64,000 bases of DNA, taken from assembly GCA_028751875.1 (NCBI GenBank), contig CM054153.1, positions 26,050,469-26,114,468 of the forward strand, given 5' to 3'. The stretch comes from Rapana venosa (taxonomy: Eukaryota; Mollusca; Gastropoda; Neogastropoda; Muricidae). Of this stretch, positions 30,667-42,049 are shown piece after piece (position 1 is the stretch's first letter; every line of letters starts with the position of its first letter). Both the position numbers and the translations under genes were made by a program. The notes below the pieces were generated by a model. The model did no database searches. It had not been told where the DNA came from and worked only from the letters and a program-made list of their open reading frames with translations.

Positions 30667-31547
30667 TCACCCACACACACCACACACACACAACACACAC
30701 ATCACGCACCAGAACATCTTTGCAGCACACGTTTAAATCCAGTACCGCTTTCGTAAGATCCCATTATGTGCCGGTGGGAACAGATGGACAGAAATTTACA
30801 AAACCTGCATACACACGGAGACTGGATGAAAAAAGCACATAAGTGCATATTCCTTTATTCCTCGAAATAAAAGATAAAATCTCTCACTCTCTCGTCTCTC
30901 TCTCTCCTCCTCTCACTCTCTCTCCTCTCTCTCTCGTCTCTCATCTCTCTCTCTCTCTCAACCGAGGTCCCGTGTGCCAACGCACGCAGAACATCTTGCG
31001 CACACATTAAATCCCGTTCCACTTTTCGGAAGAATAGGCCCTTGGCCCTAGGTGGGAACGGACGACAAAATTTACAAAACTGCTTACACACGGAGACTGG
31101 ATGAAAAAATGCACATGATTGCTTATTCCATTATCCTCGATAAAAGAATAAAATCTCTCTCTCTCTCTCTACTCTCTCTCTCTCTCCTCTCTCTCTCTCT
31201 CACACAACTCACCAACACACCACACTACCCACACACACACAACACACACAACACGACACACACACACACACAACACACACAGCACGCAGAACATCTAGCT
31301 CACTTACTTAAATCCTGTACCGCTTTTCGTAAGAGTCCGCCATTATGTGCCGGCGGAACAGCTGACAGAGATTTAAAAACCGCATACACACGGAGACTGG
31401 TTGTTTAAAAAACACATAAGTGTCTATTCCAGTAATCCTCGAAATACAAGACTAAAATCTCTCTCTCTCTCTCTCACACAACTCTCTCTCTCCTCTCCCC
31501 CGGTTCCATCTCCCTCCTCTCCTCTCTCTCTCTCTCCTTCTTCCCTC

Positions 31548-31581
<34 letters not shown>

Positions 31582-31795
31582 TTCACTCACTCACTCACTG
31601 CTCACATAGCACGCAGATCATCTTGCGCACATACGTTAAATCCTGTTCGTAATAATTCGGCCTATAAGTGCTGGGTGGGAACAGATGACAGAATTTACAA
31701 AACCGCATACACAACGGGACAGATGGAGAAAAAGCCCATAAGTTTCTTATTCCTTATCCTCGATATAAAAGACTGAAATAAAATAAAAGATAAAT
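30300..31795 (+). repeat. Tandem array of truncated family A SINE 3' halves with CT/CA spacers
   Basis: At least six copies begin at about 30300 (tail only), 30405, 30710, 30958, 31280 and 31605. Each runs from the body (ACGCAGAACATCTTGCGCAC or a decayed form) through AGACTGGATGAAAAAAGCAC to TTATCCTCGATAAAAG, then (CT)n and often (CA)n. Spacing is about 250-330 bp. The CT/CA spacers repeat with the SINE, so the compound unit was amplified rather than inserted repeatedly. Confidence 0.85.
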
Positions 31796-31839
31796 AAACA
31801 CACAACACGGCACAGAACAACAACAATAACCCACACGCA

Positions 31840-31935
31840 ACACAAAAGTGGGGGGGGGGGGGGGGGCGGGGGGTTTTTTTAAAATAGGGAAGGGGGAAGG
31901 GGGGGTGGGGGGAGGAAGATGGGGGAAGGGGGGGA
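31840..31935. repeat. Poly-G rich tract
   Basis: G-runs up to about 15 with A interruptions; matching C/G runs at 32140-32240 on either side of a short unique segment. Confidence 0.85.
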
Positions 31936-32299
31936 TACTAAAAGTTTGCCCTTAATAGCCATCATGGTTCTGGCTCCAGTCCCAAATGGGATCTTATCCC
32001 CCCAAACCTCCCACGGCCCCACCCTTTTTTTTCCTTTTTTTGTGTCTCCTCCTCCTCCTCTCCACCCCACTTCCTTGTACATAAAATAAATGCAATAATA
32101 CAAAGCTGGATATCAGTTTACCAGAACAAACTCCTCCAACCCCTACCCCACCCCCCCCCCCCAAAAAAAAAGTTTTTAAAACGACGAAAGAAATGGGGGA
32201 AGGGTGGGGGGGGAAAGATAATGAAGGTGGGGTGGGGGACCGAACACATCCTGCCATGCATGTTTTGTTAAAGTTTATTATGACTGTAATTCTTGTAAA

Positions 32300-32301
32300 A
32301 A

Positions 32302-32333
<32 letters not shown>

Positions 32334-32585
32334 AGAGAGAGTGTGTGAGTGTTGTAATGTTGTGTGTGTCTGTGCGTGCGTGTGTGCGTGGGTGTGTCTG
32401 TGTGTGCGAGTGTGCGTGGTGTGTCTGTGTGTGCGTGCGTGCGTGGGAGTGACGTGTGTGCGTGTGTTGTGTACACGTGCGTGTGTGTGTGTGTGTGTGT
32501 GCGTTGCTGGCGTGCGTGCGTGCGTGCGTGCGGTGCGTGCGAGCCTTGCGTGTGTGGTTGTGTGTGTGTGTGTGTGCATGCACAT
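32300..32585. repeat. GA then GT/GC microsatellite
   Basis: (GA)n at 32304-32340, then about 240 bp of TGTG/TGCG sequence. Open frames of Cys-Val repeats here are artefacts. Confidence 0.95.
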
Positions 32586-32842
32586 AGGCTACCGCATCAT
32601 TTGTCGATGAGCGAGCGACGCGAGGTGTGAGCGCCTGGTAACACAAAGCTAGGGGTCTACACTGACAACCCCCACCCACCCAAAATCAAAGCAGTCAGCA
32701 GCCCTGGGAAGACACCAAGGATGATAAAAGAGCGTTGAAGCCCCCAGAAGAACACAACCATTCTATCATCTATCTATTTATACCTGACCCAGTCCGGTGA
32801 CAGAGGAGAGTGGTCAAGACTAGGGTCAAAGTCTCCATTGCA

Positions 32843-32965
32843 GAGGGGCACAAGACAGCTCAGTGGTCAGAGCACTCTGCTTTTCCCCCAAGCTACGGTT
32901 AAGCAGCATTGAGGGTGGTTATACCAAGTAGATGAGTGACCGTTTGCTCGCCTTTGCTTCAGTAC

Positions 32966-33002
<37 letters not shown>

Positions 33003-33166
33003 AGTTCACCCAGCTGTAAATGGGTACCTGCCCCTCTTTAGGGTTAGGGAAGGAAAAGCAGTGAAGGAGAGGAGATGGGCGCCGCCTTCAATATGCTGGC
33101 CCCTAGAGAAGCTTCCCACGCATAGCTTTCCATGACTGCATAGGTTATGGGAACACTTTTTAACCT
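32843..33166 (+). mobile_element. SINE with chimeric tRNA/5S rRNA-like head, full-length copy
   Basis: Starts with the tRNA-like A box AGCTCAGTGGTCAGAGCACT. From 32891 it reads AAGCTACGGTTAAGCAGC, then TGAGGGTGGTTATACCAAG and TAGATGAGTGACCG, closely following the internal promoter region of 5S rRNA (AAGTTAAGCAGC ... CTTGGATGGGAGACC). The body has TTCAGTACAGTCCC, a 30-base C-run, AGCTGTAAATGGGTACCTG, GAGATGGGCGCCGCCT and GGTTATGGGAACAC at the 3' end. Other copies: 42050-42196, 42585-42735, 61113-61399, 63787-64000. Confidence 0.8.
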
Positions 33167-33357
33167 TAACTTTTACTTCTATTCCATTACATATTGCTTG
33201 AAACTTGCCGTGGAGAGGTCAAAGTGTAATGAGAGCTTAGCTGCAGACACGAGTGCTTAGTGTTCATTTTTCGTAGTAAAAAGAAAACAAATCAGCCAAC
33301 AATGTTATTTCTTAGACGACGAAGAAGAAAAAACATCCGAAAGGATGTGTGTGTGAC

Positions 33358-33420
33358 TGTGTGTGACTGTGTGTGTGTGTGTGTGAGAGAGACAATGACA
33401 ATGACAATGACAATGACAAA
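33358..33420. repeat. GT then ATGACA microsatellite
   Basis: (GT)n and (GACAAT)n; the hexanucleotide run abuts the SINE tail at 33421. Confidence 0.9.
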
Positions 33421-33486
33421 TTCTTTTATTTCGAGGATAATGAATAAGCACACATGTGCTTTTTTACATCCAGTCCCCGCCCGTTA
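33421..33486 (-). mobile_element. SINE family A tail fragment
   Basis: Reverse complement of the family A 3' end (TTATTTCGAGGATAATGAAT ... CATCCAGTCCCCG). Confidence 0.8.
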
Positions 33487-33520
33487 GGGATACATCTTGA
33501 TAATAATAACCCAATACTTA

Positions 33521-33542
33521 GGAGAGAGAGAGAGAGAGAGGA

Positions 33543-33610
<68 letters not shown>

Positions 33611-33670
33611 TGTCGGAAAATAAGGGGGGGGGGAGGGGGCAGTGGAAGGGGTGGGGTGGGGGAGAGACAT
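33521..33670. repeat. GA, GT and poly-G compound tract
   Basis: (GA)n, then (GT)n, then G-runs: about 150 bp. Confidence 0.95.
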
Positions 33671-34029
33671 GCCCGTACACCTGCGTTAAACACGGACATT
33701 CCAAGTTTTAAAAGCATGCCAACTCAAGTCGTGGAAAACGACCGGCTACTACAACAGTAAACATTATTATTATTATTGTCACTTCAACCTAGGCTAGAAA
33801 CTTCATTGTTGTTGGTGCGTCTCTCCTCGTGAAAGATTGTGAACACTGCTCCAAATGTTGTTATTCAGGATGTTGTTGTCGTCGTCGTTGCTGTTGTTGC
33901 TAACTGCTGCTGCTATACGGCATGTCCCGACCCCACGAAAAAACAACAAACTGCCACTGTTCACATCATTTAGCACTTCCAACAAACCAGTGGTTTGGAA
34001 ACCAAAATTCTTATCATGGGCAATTAGCC

Positions 34030-34830
34030 GCCAAAGCAAACAGCCGCCCCCCCCCCCCCCTCCCCCTCACATTCACAAACAAAGCCCGCACAAATAAATG
34101 CAAAGACAAGACGCCTACGCGCCGTTTTAAAGGATGGGTTCAGAAGATGAACCCGCAGTACCCTCAGAAAGCCACACGTTCATTGTACTAGTATTGGCAA
34201 TGGGGGTGGTTGGGATGGGGGGGGGGGGGGGGGGGGGGGGGGGGGGCGTGGACTGGGGGATGGGGGGGGGGGGGGGTTGCTGATGCATGTCCAAAAAAGT
34301 GAAAATCTAAAATAAAATTTTACAAAAGCCCAGCCAAACAAAAGCCCCCTGATCCGTGATGCATATTGCAATAAAAGAACAAGCTACTCATACCTTTGAC
34401 TATGTACTTGACTGGTACATTGAATGGCTTTTAGGGGCGGTGTTGGCTTAGTGTTTAGAGCGTTGAGCTCGTGACCACATTAGGACAACCATCACTTAAG
34501 GATACCACCCACACGGGAAGAAAACTGTGCATTCTCAATTTTGTTTTAAGCTGTAAGTGACTTTCTATTGATTTTGTTGTTGGTGATGGTGGTGTTGGTA
34601 GTGGTGGTGGTGGTGGTGATAGTGATGGTGGTGGTGTTGTTGTTGTCGTCATCGTTGTCAAGGTCTTATTATTCAAAGACCATGCCACAAACAGAAGTGT
34701 GCACCCTCGATTTTGTTTTTATGCTCGGTGGACTTTTTTTTTTTTTTGGGGGGGGGGGGGATGGGTGGGGGAGGGGGGGGGGGGGGGTTACTGTTATGTG
34801 TTGTTACCAAGTTGTTAAATAGATCTCCAT
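34030..34830. repeat. Repeated poly-G/C tracts and GGT trinucleotides
   Basis: C-run at about 34047; G-runs at 34218-34246 and 34263-34276; GGTGGT/GTTGTT trinucleotides at 34580-34660; G-runs at 34749-34790. No coding signal. The plus/minus proline-, glycine- or valine-rich frames are artefacts. Confidence 0.85.
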
Positions 34831-34957
34831 TTTCCCCATGGATTAACTAACAACGTTTCAAAACTGCATCAACCTAAAAAAATATTTGAAACTGGTGTAT
34901 TCTTTATTGTCATTAGATTGATTACAGTCAAAATAATTATTGTTAATAATAATGATA

Positions 34958-35030
34958 ATAATAAACGGAACTTATATAGCCCTATTTCTTGCAAAGACAA
35001 ATCAAAGCGCATGCATTCAACCTAATCTTA
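34958..35030 (-). repeat. GCGCTATATAAATTCC-type tail repeat, diverged
   Basis: AATAATAATAAACGGAACTT then ATATAGCCCTATTTCTTGCA and CAAATCAAAGCGC, the reverse complement of the 4395 module. Confidence 0.6.
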
Positions 35031-35143
35031 CACAGTCATACAACCAATGACAAATAATCAATAGTTCAAACAGATATTACAAACATGGTACGCTGCAGAC
35101 CAAATCTATGAAATAAAATTGCAATAGTCAAATGTTTTTCAAA

Positions 35144-35148
<5 letters not shown>

Positions 35149-35184
<36 letters not shown>

Positions 35185-35185
35185 C
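35149..35185. repeat. CA microsatellite
   Basis: Perfect (AC)n of about 35 bp. Confidence 0.95.
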
Positions 35186-35524
35186 ACAGGTAATATACTT
35201 TAACAGGATAATAGGACATGGGTTAGTGAAGGGTGGGATAGTTCTGATTGTTGAGACATCTATTGGTTTAAACAGAATTTATTCATGAGAAGTGCCACAA
35301 AAATACGAGGATACCTTGACAGGACATCTATTCACCACAGTGTGGTGTGTGTGTGTGTGCAGGATGTTTACGATTACACGCTGAGCTGCTAAAATGACAA
35401 AATGTATCTGACAAAAATTTTAATTAAAATGATATATCAAGAACAGTAGTGCTTTAACATCAACCAGTGAACACATAGTAAAACACAGATCTGACAGAAA
35501 AAACAACATCGGTTTCACACATTA

Positions 35525-35563
<39 letters not shown>

Positions 35564-36070
35564 TACACAAGAGACACCAATTACAATCTCTATAAGACAC
35601 ATACTAAATGTTAACTCGATCATACTAATCGCCATAGGCTAAATCCCACAGATATTGAAAACAACAACAACAACAACAACAACAAAAGTGGCAAAATCCA
35701 TATCTATAAACGTTGATACTTTTCCCATAAACTCATTTCCGTTTCCGGTTGTCTCTCTTCCCAATTTCTTTATCAAAACCTAAAGGCAAAAAACACTGAG
35801 GACGACAATGACACCAACATCCTAAGGATCCTAGGTTGGGGTTTTTTTTTTAAAATCCCCGCGAAAAGAGTGGGGAGGGGGGGGGGGGGGGGGGGGAGCC
35901 GATTGTACTAAGGGGAAAAAAATCGATAGCAGTCTGAGAACTAAAGGAACAGGGACCAGGGGGTATGGGCACTGTATAAACAATAGGCCCTAAGCGCTTC
36001 GTGCATCATGCATGAGAGCAGTACACAGACAGATGCAAGACAACTGGAGATAATAGAGACCTACCGGCAC
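35186..36070. other. Unassigned sequence with GA and poly-G tracts
   Basis: Contains (GA)n at 35525-35565, CAA trinucleotides at about 35663 and a G-run at 35878-35897. No gene recognised. Confidence 0.5.
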
Positions 36071-36079
36071 TCATACGAT

Positions 36080-36350
36080 CTATACACAACCACACACCCA
36101 CGCACGCACGCTCGTGCGCGCACACGCACGCACGCACGCTCGTGCGCGCACACGCACGCACGCACGCAAGCGCCGCGAAATAAGCAAGCAAGCGCGCACA
36201 CACACTCGTATGCAAGCAAGCATGTGCATTCATAAATGCATACACATACACGCAGGCTTTTGCTCGCTTACACCACACACACACACGCACGCACGCACAC
36301 ACACGCACGCACACGGACGGACGCACGCACGCACGCGTACACGCCAGCGT
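36080..36350. repeat. CA/CG (ACGC) microsatellite
   Basis: ACGCACGC, CACACG and GCGCACAC runs over 270 bp. Confidence 0.95.
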
Positions 36351-36494
36351 TTTTAGTATGAAAACGCTTTCAAAGAACTCTCTAAATAAATGATTTGCAG
36401 CGACCAAAAGGCGTTGTCCTGTGCTGTGCTTGTTTTCTTCCCGATTAACAAGTGACATGGTCATCAACAGCAGTTTTCCAGCCATGAAGTTTTG

Positions 36495-36561
36495 CACCCA
36501 CACACACACATACATTATTGCACTTTCACCCACGCGTGCGCGCGCACACCACACACACACG

Positions 36562-36598
<37 letters not shown>

Positions 36599-36635
36599 CA
36601 CGCACACGCACGCACGCACGCACGCACGCTTACAC

Positions 36636-36694
<59 letters not shown>

Positions 36695-36695
36695 C
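36495..36695. repeat. CA/CG microsatellite
   Basis: About 200 bp of (CA)n with ACGC interruptions. It directly abuts the 3' end of an RTE-like relic, so it probably grew from that element's tail. Confidence 0.95.
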
Positions 36696-36704
36696 CTAGA
36701 AAGT

Positions 36705-36860
36705 CCAATCTAATAGTAATTCTTTCACCTATCCCGTCGTCTGGTCGACGGTCGGGGGTACCACTGAAGATTTTGCAACCAGCTTCCTCCACTCCTCACG
36801 GTTCTCAGCTTTCTGTAGTATGTTGTTCCGGAAACTCAAGGCCAGTCCACTCTCTGGTGT
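36705..36860 (-). mobile_element. 3' terminus of an RTE-like LINE (same family as 24-998)
   Basis: The reverse strand reads LQKAENREEWRKLVAKSSVV then PPTVDQTTG and stop. It matches the C-terminus of the LINE at the left edge (LRKAEQRKEWRELVAES..VPP). The 3' noncoding end ACGACGGGATAGGTG corresponds to ACTCCGGGACAGAT there. Severely 5'-truncated copy. Confidence 0.8.
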
Positions 36861-37115
36861 TGTAATCAAAATGCACTAAATAAATGCTAACAGTTCAAAA
36901 ACTGGCCTCTTGTTCATCAGATATCACGGATTCTAAAATCAAAATGTAGTCACACTGATTGCGAAACCACATACATTTTGAAATATTCAGCAGATTTGAT
37001 TTCAGCAGATAGTGGATTCTTTACGCGCTTAACCTAACTTTCTGAAACATAATCACCACCTGCACATCGTTGATTAATGCAAATATAGCCCAGACATTCT
37101 TGCTTTCATTTTTAC

Positions 37116-37116
<1 letters not shown>

Positions 37117-37161
<45 letters not shown>
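37117..37161. repeat. CA microsatellite
   Basis: (AC)n of about 44 bp. Confidence 0.95.
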
Positions 37162-37162
<1 letters not shown>

Positions 37163-37287
37163 TTTGTGGATTCGTGTTGTGGATCAAGAAGTAGTTTTGT
37201 CTCATCATAATTATGTGTCGTTTGTAAAATGTGGACCTCCCCCAACGCGGATGACCGTGTTGTGTTTGGCCCTCGTTTGGCCGTGGA

Positions 37288-37510
37288 TACAAGGATGGCC
37301 TACTCTTCCGAAAAGTTGAACAGGTTTTAACGTGTGCGCAAGATGTTCTGCGTGGGTTGGCACATGGGACTTCGGTTTATAGTCTCATGAGAAGGACTTT
37401 TTTTTTTTGGGGGGGGGGGGGCGGGAAATGTCCCCTTGAACTGGATTCGAGCGGGGGTTAGCAGATCACGAGCACAATGCTCTATGCTCTAACTAACCAG
37501 GCTATCCCTA
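37288..37510 (-). mobile_element. SINE family A, tail-truncated
   Basis: Reverse-complement body (GGCCTACTCTTCCGAAAAG ... GCGCAAGATGTTCTGCGTG ... TTTATAGTCTCATGAGAAGG), a G-run, then the B-box region and GGCTATCCCTACCCC head. Confidence 0.85.
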
Positions 37511-37517
37511 CCCCTCC

Positions 37518-37645
37518 CGGCCTTTCGGAAGAGTAGGCCATTGTGTACGGGTGGGAGCAGACGGCATGCACACAGGGATTGGATGTAAAAAAAATAGAAA
37601 AAAGCAGACGAGTGCTTATTCATTAACCTCCAAACAAAAGAACTT
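37518..37645 (+). mobile_element. SINE family A, 5'-truncated
   Basis: CCTTTCGGAAGAGTAGGCC through GGGATTGGATGTAAAAAAAA to ATTAACCTCCAAACAAAAG. It faces the previous copy, giving a head-to-middle inverted pair. Confidence 0.8.
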
Positions 37646-37964
37646 AGATAAGCAAATGACTTGAATATACATATTGTATACCCAGCATGCACCTAGGAGA
37701 TGGATGTGATCCGTCACATAGCTTGCCAGGACACACCACACAAAAAACAATGTCGTGCTTCACCGATTATTCATAGACTTGAGGAAGAAAGCCAGGTCAA
37801 GTGATTTGTGAAAGTCTCTGTTGCTTTTTTTAAAAATTGAATCTTTGAAAATTCATTTTCACAATAATGCAGTTATTATGGGTTCCCTGCACTTATTTTC
37901 TTCCTTCCTACCCAATTTTCGAATGATAATTAACGTCCTTTTTTTTCGTCTGTAGGTCTAGATT

Positions 37965-38725
37965 TCCGCCATTTTATGCTTCATCCAATATGGAAATCAT
38001 GGTGCATTTATTCAAGTCTTCACGTTCAGCTGGGCTTCAACCAGTTTAAATCAATGACAACTGAAACCAATTACAAAGGCCCTAAATTAATCCAGAAATC
38101 TGCCCTGGGACCTAAACATAAACACAACAACAATAAAAAGTAAGTACAGTAACTTTCCTTACAGATTTTACCCCAAAACTGCTTTTACTGGCCTGAAAAT
38201 TTTGTTTACATATAAAAAGTCTGAACATTTTTAATGGTGTTTCAAATGGCGAAACTCTTAACTTATTCAAAACAGCCCTACATGTCCACATGTCCTTTAG
38301 GGAAGGTCAGTGCTCAGGCCAACAACCAATGGCAAAGAGACCAATCACAAACACTGCATTTGCTTTGTTGAACCAAACCTGCCCTCATTTCGGAGGGGAA
38401 TAAAAACGCACACATGTGCTAGCTACACTGTCAAGGCTGGGAACTGCTTTATGGCCAGGATTGGACAACTCAGCTGAAGCCATACAATTCATAGAAAACC
38501 TATGTATTGGGAAGTTATCCTGGTACAAAAGGAAATGGATAATTGCAGTCACCATGATTGATAATGACTCGGATTCATTTGCCAGTTGTTGGCAAAGGTG
38601 TAGATGCTAATTTCTGTTGACACAGCAACAGTTACTGCTGCTGGCTATTCACCAAACTTGTTACAGTTATGTCCTGGGAGACACGTCACTACCATTGCAG
38701 GCAAAAGTGCAGGCAAGAACACACG
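37965..38725 (+). repeat. Diverged segmental repeat, copy 1
   Basis: Blocks in the same order as 40730-41840: GGCTTCAACCAGTTTAAATC / ACTTTAACCAGCGTAAGTTA; TTCAAAACAGCCCTA; CACTGTCAAGGCTGGGAACT / CACTGTCAACGCCTGGAACT; AAAAGGAAATGGATAA; GATTGATAATG; GTTGACACAGCAACAGTT. No coding frame is preserved in both copies. Confidence 0.75.
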
Positions 38726-38799
38726 CTTTTCTCTCTCTTTTTTTTTTCATGTATGCACCAGTGGGTAGAGAGCATCCTCCTGCACTGCATGCCCTCCCT

Positions 38800-38929
38800 C
38801 TGTGTGTGTGTGTGTGATGCAGTCTTTTGTTCCATTGTACACAGACATACCCCTTTTCTGTGTGTGTGTGTGTGTGTGCGTGTGTGTGAGTGTGATGGAG
38901 TCTTTTGTGTCATTGTATACAGACATACC

Positions 38930-39024
<95 letters not shown>

Positions 39025-39233
39025 TGTGTTGCAGTCTTGTTTCATTGTACACAGACACATCCCTTTTCTTGTGTGTGTGTGTGTGGAGATGGAGTCTTTT
39101 GTTTCACTGTACACAGACACATCCCTTTTCTCTGTGTGTGTGTGTGTGTGTGTGGTGTGTGTGGTGATGAGAGTCTTTTGTTTTCACTGTACACAGACAC
39201 ATCCCTTTTCTCTGGTGTGTGTGTGTGTGTGTG

Positions 39234-39273
<40 letters not shown>

Positions 39274-39335
39274 TGTGATGGAGTCTTTTGTTTCACTGTA
39301 CACAGACGTACCCCTTTTCTTTGTTTTTCTTGTCC
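38800..39335 (+). repeat. Minisatellite of six 40-50-bp units in GT/CT spacers
   Basis: A unit like GTCTTTTGTTTCACTGTACA, CAGACACATCCCTTTTCT occurs at about 38820, 38897, 39031, 39092, 39168 and 39280. Units are separated by (GT)n, once by about 75 bp of (CT)n (38935-39007). Open frames with CVCV or SLSL repeats are artefacts. Confidence 0.9.
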
Positions 39336-39423
39336 TAATCTTGTTCTTACTTTCTTTCCTAAATTAATTTTTGTTTGTTTTCCTGTTATACTATGTCCTA
39401 TTTTAAGGGGGGGGGGGGGTTAT

Positions 39424-39800
39424 CCTAGAAGCTCCAGCAAGCAGATCAGCCTGTGAATAACTGCCTGGGATCAAGCCTCTTCCAGGGCATCCATTCAAGG
39501 TGATTTTTTGCCCCTAGGAATTAACATCAGTGCCCATTCCACTCCCCCTAAAAGCCCCTTCAGATGAGACCAAAAGCTGAGGTGCCTTGTGCAAAACACA
39601 TGCAGGCACGCACGTTAAAACCCAATCTGCCTTCTAAAAGAGTAGGCCATGAGGCGCTGGTAGAAACGGATGGCAGTTTTTAAAAAAAAGAAAAGAAAAC
39701 CCCATACAGATGCATACTGGTGTGTTTGGACATCATCCCGGAAATCGGAATATGGCAACCTAACGGTGGGGGAAAAAACGGTCACATACACAAAATCTCT
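39424..39800 (+). mobile_element. SINE family C, diverged near-full copy
   Basis: Degenerate tRNA-like head, then AATTAACATCAGTGCCCATT, CCTTCAGATGAGACC, AGAGTAGGCCATGAGGCGC, and the C tail CATCATCCCGGAAATCGGAA ... GGTCACATACAC ... AAATCTC. Confidence 0.75.
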
Positions 39801-40045
39801 GTAGCTGTCCAATTCTTTATTTTTTTGTTTTCACTCCTCTTAAAACAAGAGATAGTGACTCTGGTTCTCCACTGCTTTGTCTAATCTGTGGATTTCTTTT
39901 CAGAAATCGTTCTTGCCCTAAAACATTCATGGGTCTGTAATGGAAAGTTCTTAAGTAAATAATCATACTTCAATTACCAGCCCCTTGCAAAAGAGCCAGA
40001 AATGAAGCACTTTGTTCAGCGGGTTCTCTGCAAGTAAGTGTATTT

Positions 40046-40049
<4 letters not shown>

Positions 40050-40112
<63 letters not shown>
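40050..40112. repeat. CT microsatellite
   Basis: Perfect (CT)n of about 62 bp. Confidence 0.95.
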
Positions 40113-40116
<4 letters not shown>

Positions 40117-40729
40117 TTCTTTCTCTTCTTTTCTTTTCACAGATCAGTAAGCAAACTAAGCCGGGACAAAGGAAATCATTACCTACAGAAACATCCATAG
40201 TTTTTACCCACTGAAGCAAAAGGCGGACAGACTTGAAAAAAACAAAACATAGAAAAGTACACAGCACGTCTCTCTGGTCACACAACAAGCAGTGTGGGTT
40301 CTTGAGGGTCTAGCCTTCAGCTTATTAATTCAACCTCTCTGTACTCCTTATGGACACACACACACACACACGCACACACTTTCTTCTTTAAAAAATGGAT
40401 TAAAAAAATAGCCCAACTAAAATTTTAAAAAGTTATTTCCAGACTCTTCTTCACATGCCATACTTAAATGTCTAGAGTCCAAGAAATGTGTCACGCTTTT
40501 ACTCCAATCCTTCTTCAGTCTACCACAGGATAGTTATTGTTTGGTTATTTTTTCTGTAATTAAACGTGGTTTATAGTTGGTTACAGATTTTTTTTTTGGA
40601 AAGGGGGGGGGGGGGGGGTAGTAAATCTTGGCGAAATAATTTTCATAGTAACAGAAGTTGTGTTTGGTCAGCAGCATTTGTTTTCCTGCCATCACTTCTA
40701 CCCATCATTAGAAATTTTTGGAATATCTA

Positions 40730-41840
40730 TTTGCCAATACTACATTTTCACCGTTTTAGGCTTCATCAAAAATTAATGAGGAAACCAGCATGTCTTGACA
40801 GTCAGATAGACTTTAACCAGCGTAAGTTAACGACAGCTGAAAGGATTGACACAGCTCAGTTTTCATTCCAGGTTTCCTGAAGTCCTTCATGGCCAAAACC
40901 TTTACATGCAGATAAAATGAGAACACTTTTCTAGTGGCGTTCCAACAGGCGAACTCCTGAACCCCTGTCTATTCAAAACAGCCCTATACTCGCTGACACC
41001 CACCCCTTAGTGTAGGGGGACGGGATAGCCTAGTGGTTTGAACATTGCGCTCATAATCTGACAACCCGGGTTCGATTCCCGTTCAAGGGGGCATTTCCCC
41101 TGGAGTTAACATCAGTGCAGACTCCACTCTCCCCAAAAGTCCTTCGGATGAGACTAAAAACCGAGGTCCCGTGTGCGAACGCACGAAGAACATCATGCAC
41201 ACACTTTAAAATCCTGTTCCGCTTTTCGTAAGAGTATGCCATCGTGTGCCGGTGGGAACAGATGACAATTTACAAAACCGCATACACACGGGGACTGGAT
41301 GTAAAAAAGCACATAAGTACTTATTCCATTATCCTCTATATAAAAGAATAAAATAAAATAAAATAAATAAAAATAGGTGGTCCATGACAGGCAAGCTAGG
41401 GGCAAACAGGCAGACACAAATACTTTCCCGGACACAAACCAGTTAACAACAGCATAACCCTAATTAATTTAGACGGAATAAATCCCACGTGCTACACTAC
41501 ACTGTCAACGCCTGGAACTGCTTAATGGCTAGAACTGGTTAATGAGGCAGGGCGATCCAGTTCATAGAAAACCTTCCACTCCGCTCATGTGAACTCACGT
41601 CTTCCAGTGTTGTGGCTGGTGCGAAAAGGAAATGGATAACTGCAGTCATGGTGATTGATAATGGCTGCAGTTCATTGGCCAGCCCTTTGCTGAGGTGCAG
41701 ATGCTATTTTGTTGTTGTTGACACAGCAACAGTTGCTGCTGCTGCTGCTGGCAATTCAGGACATTGTTACGTTCATTGTCCTGTGAGACACCCAGCTATA
41801 AGGCCTACTTGCAGAGGCAGTGTAAGCATGCAGGTGAGCA
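40730..41840 (+). repeat. Diverged segmental repeat, copy 2 (interrupted by a SINE)
   Basis: Second copy of 37965-38725. A family A SINE at 41015-41374 interrupts it after CACCCACCCCTTAGTGTA; the homology resumes further on at GCTACACTACACTGTCAACG. Confidence 0.75.
41015..41374 (+). mobile_element. SINE family A, full-length copy
   Basis: Very close to the consensus: GGGACGGGATAGCCTAGTGG head, GGGTTCGATTCCCG B box, intact body, and CTATATAAAAG end with (AAAAT)n tail. Among the youngest copies here by its few differences. Confidence 0.9.
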
Positions 41841-42049
41841 CACACTTATAGTTTCTGTCTTTTTTGTGTTCCTTGGTTGGTATGGGTTGCCCATGTACCC
41901 ATTTCTGTTTATACTGGACATGTTACTGATGACATTGTATGTCATTGTCACTTGTCCTACGGCTAGGCATGTATGTACGCTCACACATACCCCCCCCCCC
42001 ACACACACACACACACCACACACGTGTACTCGCGCACTTATGTAAACAG

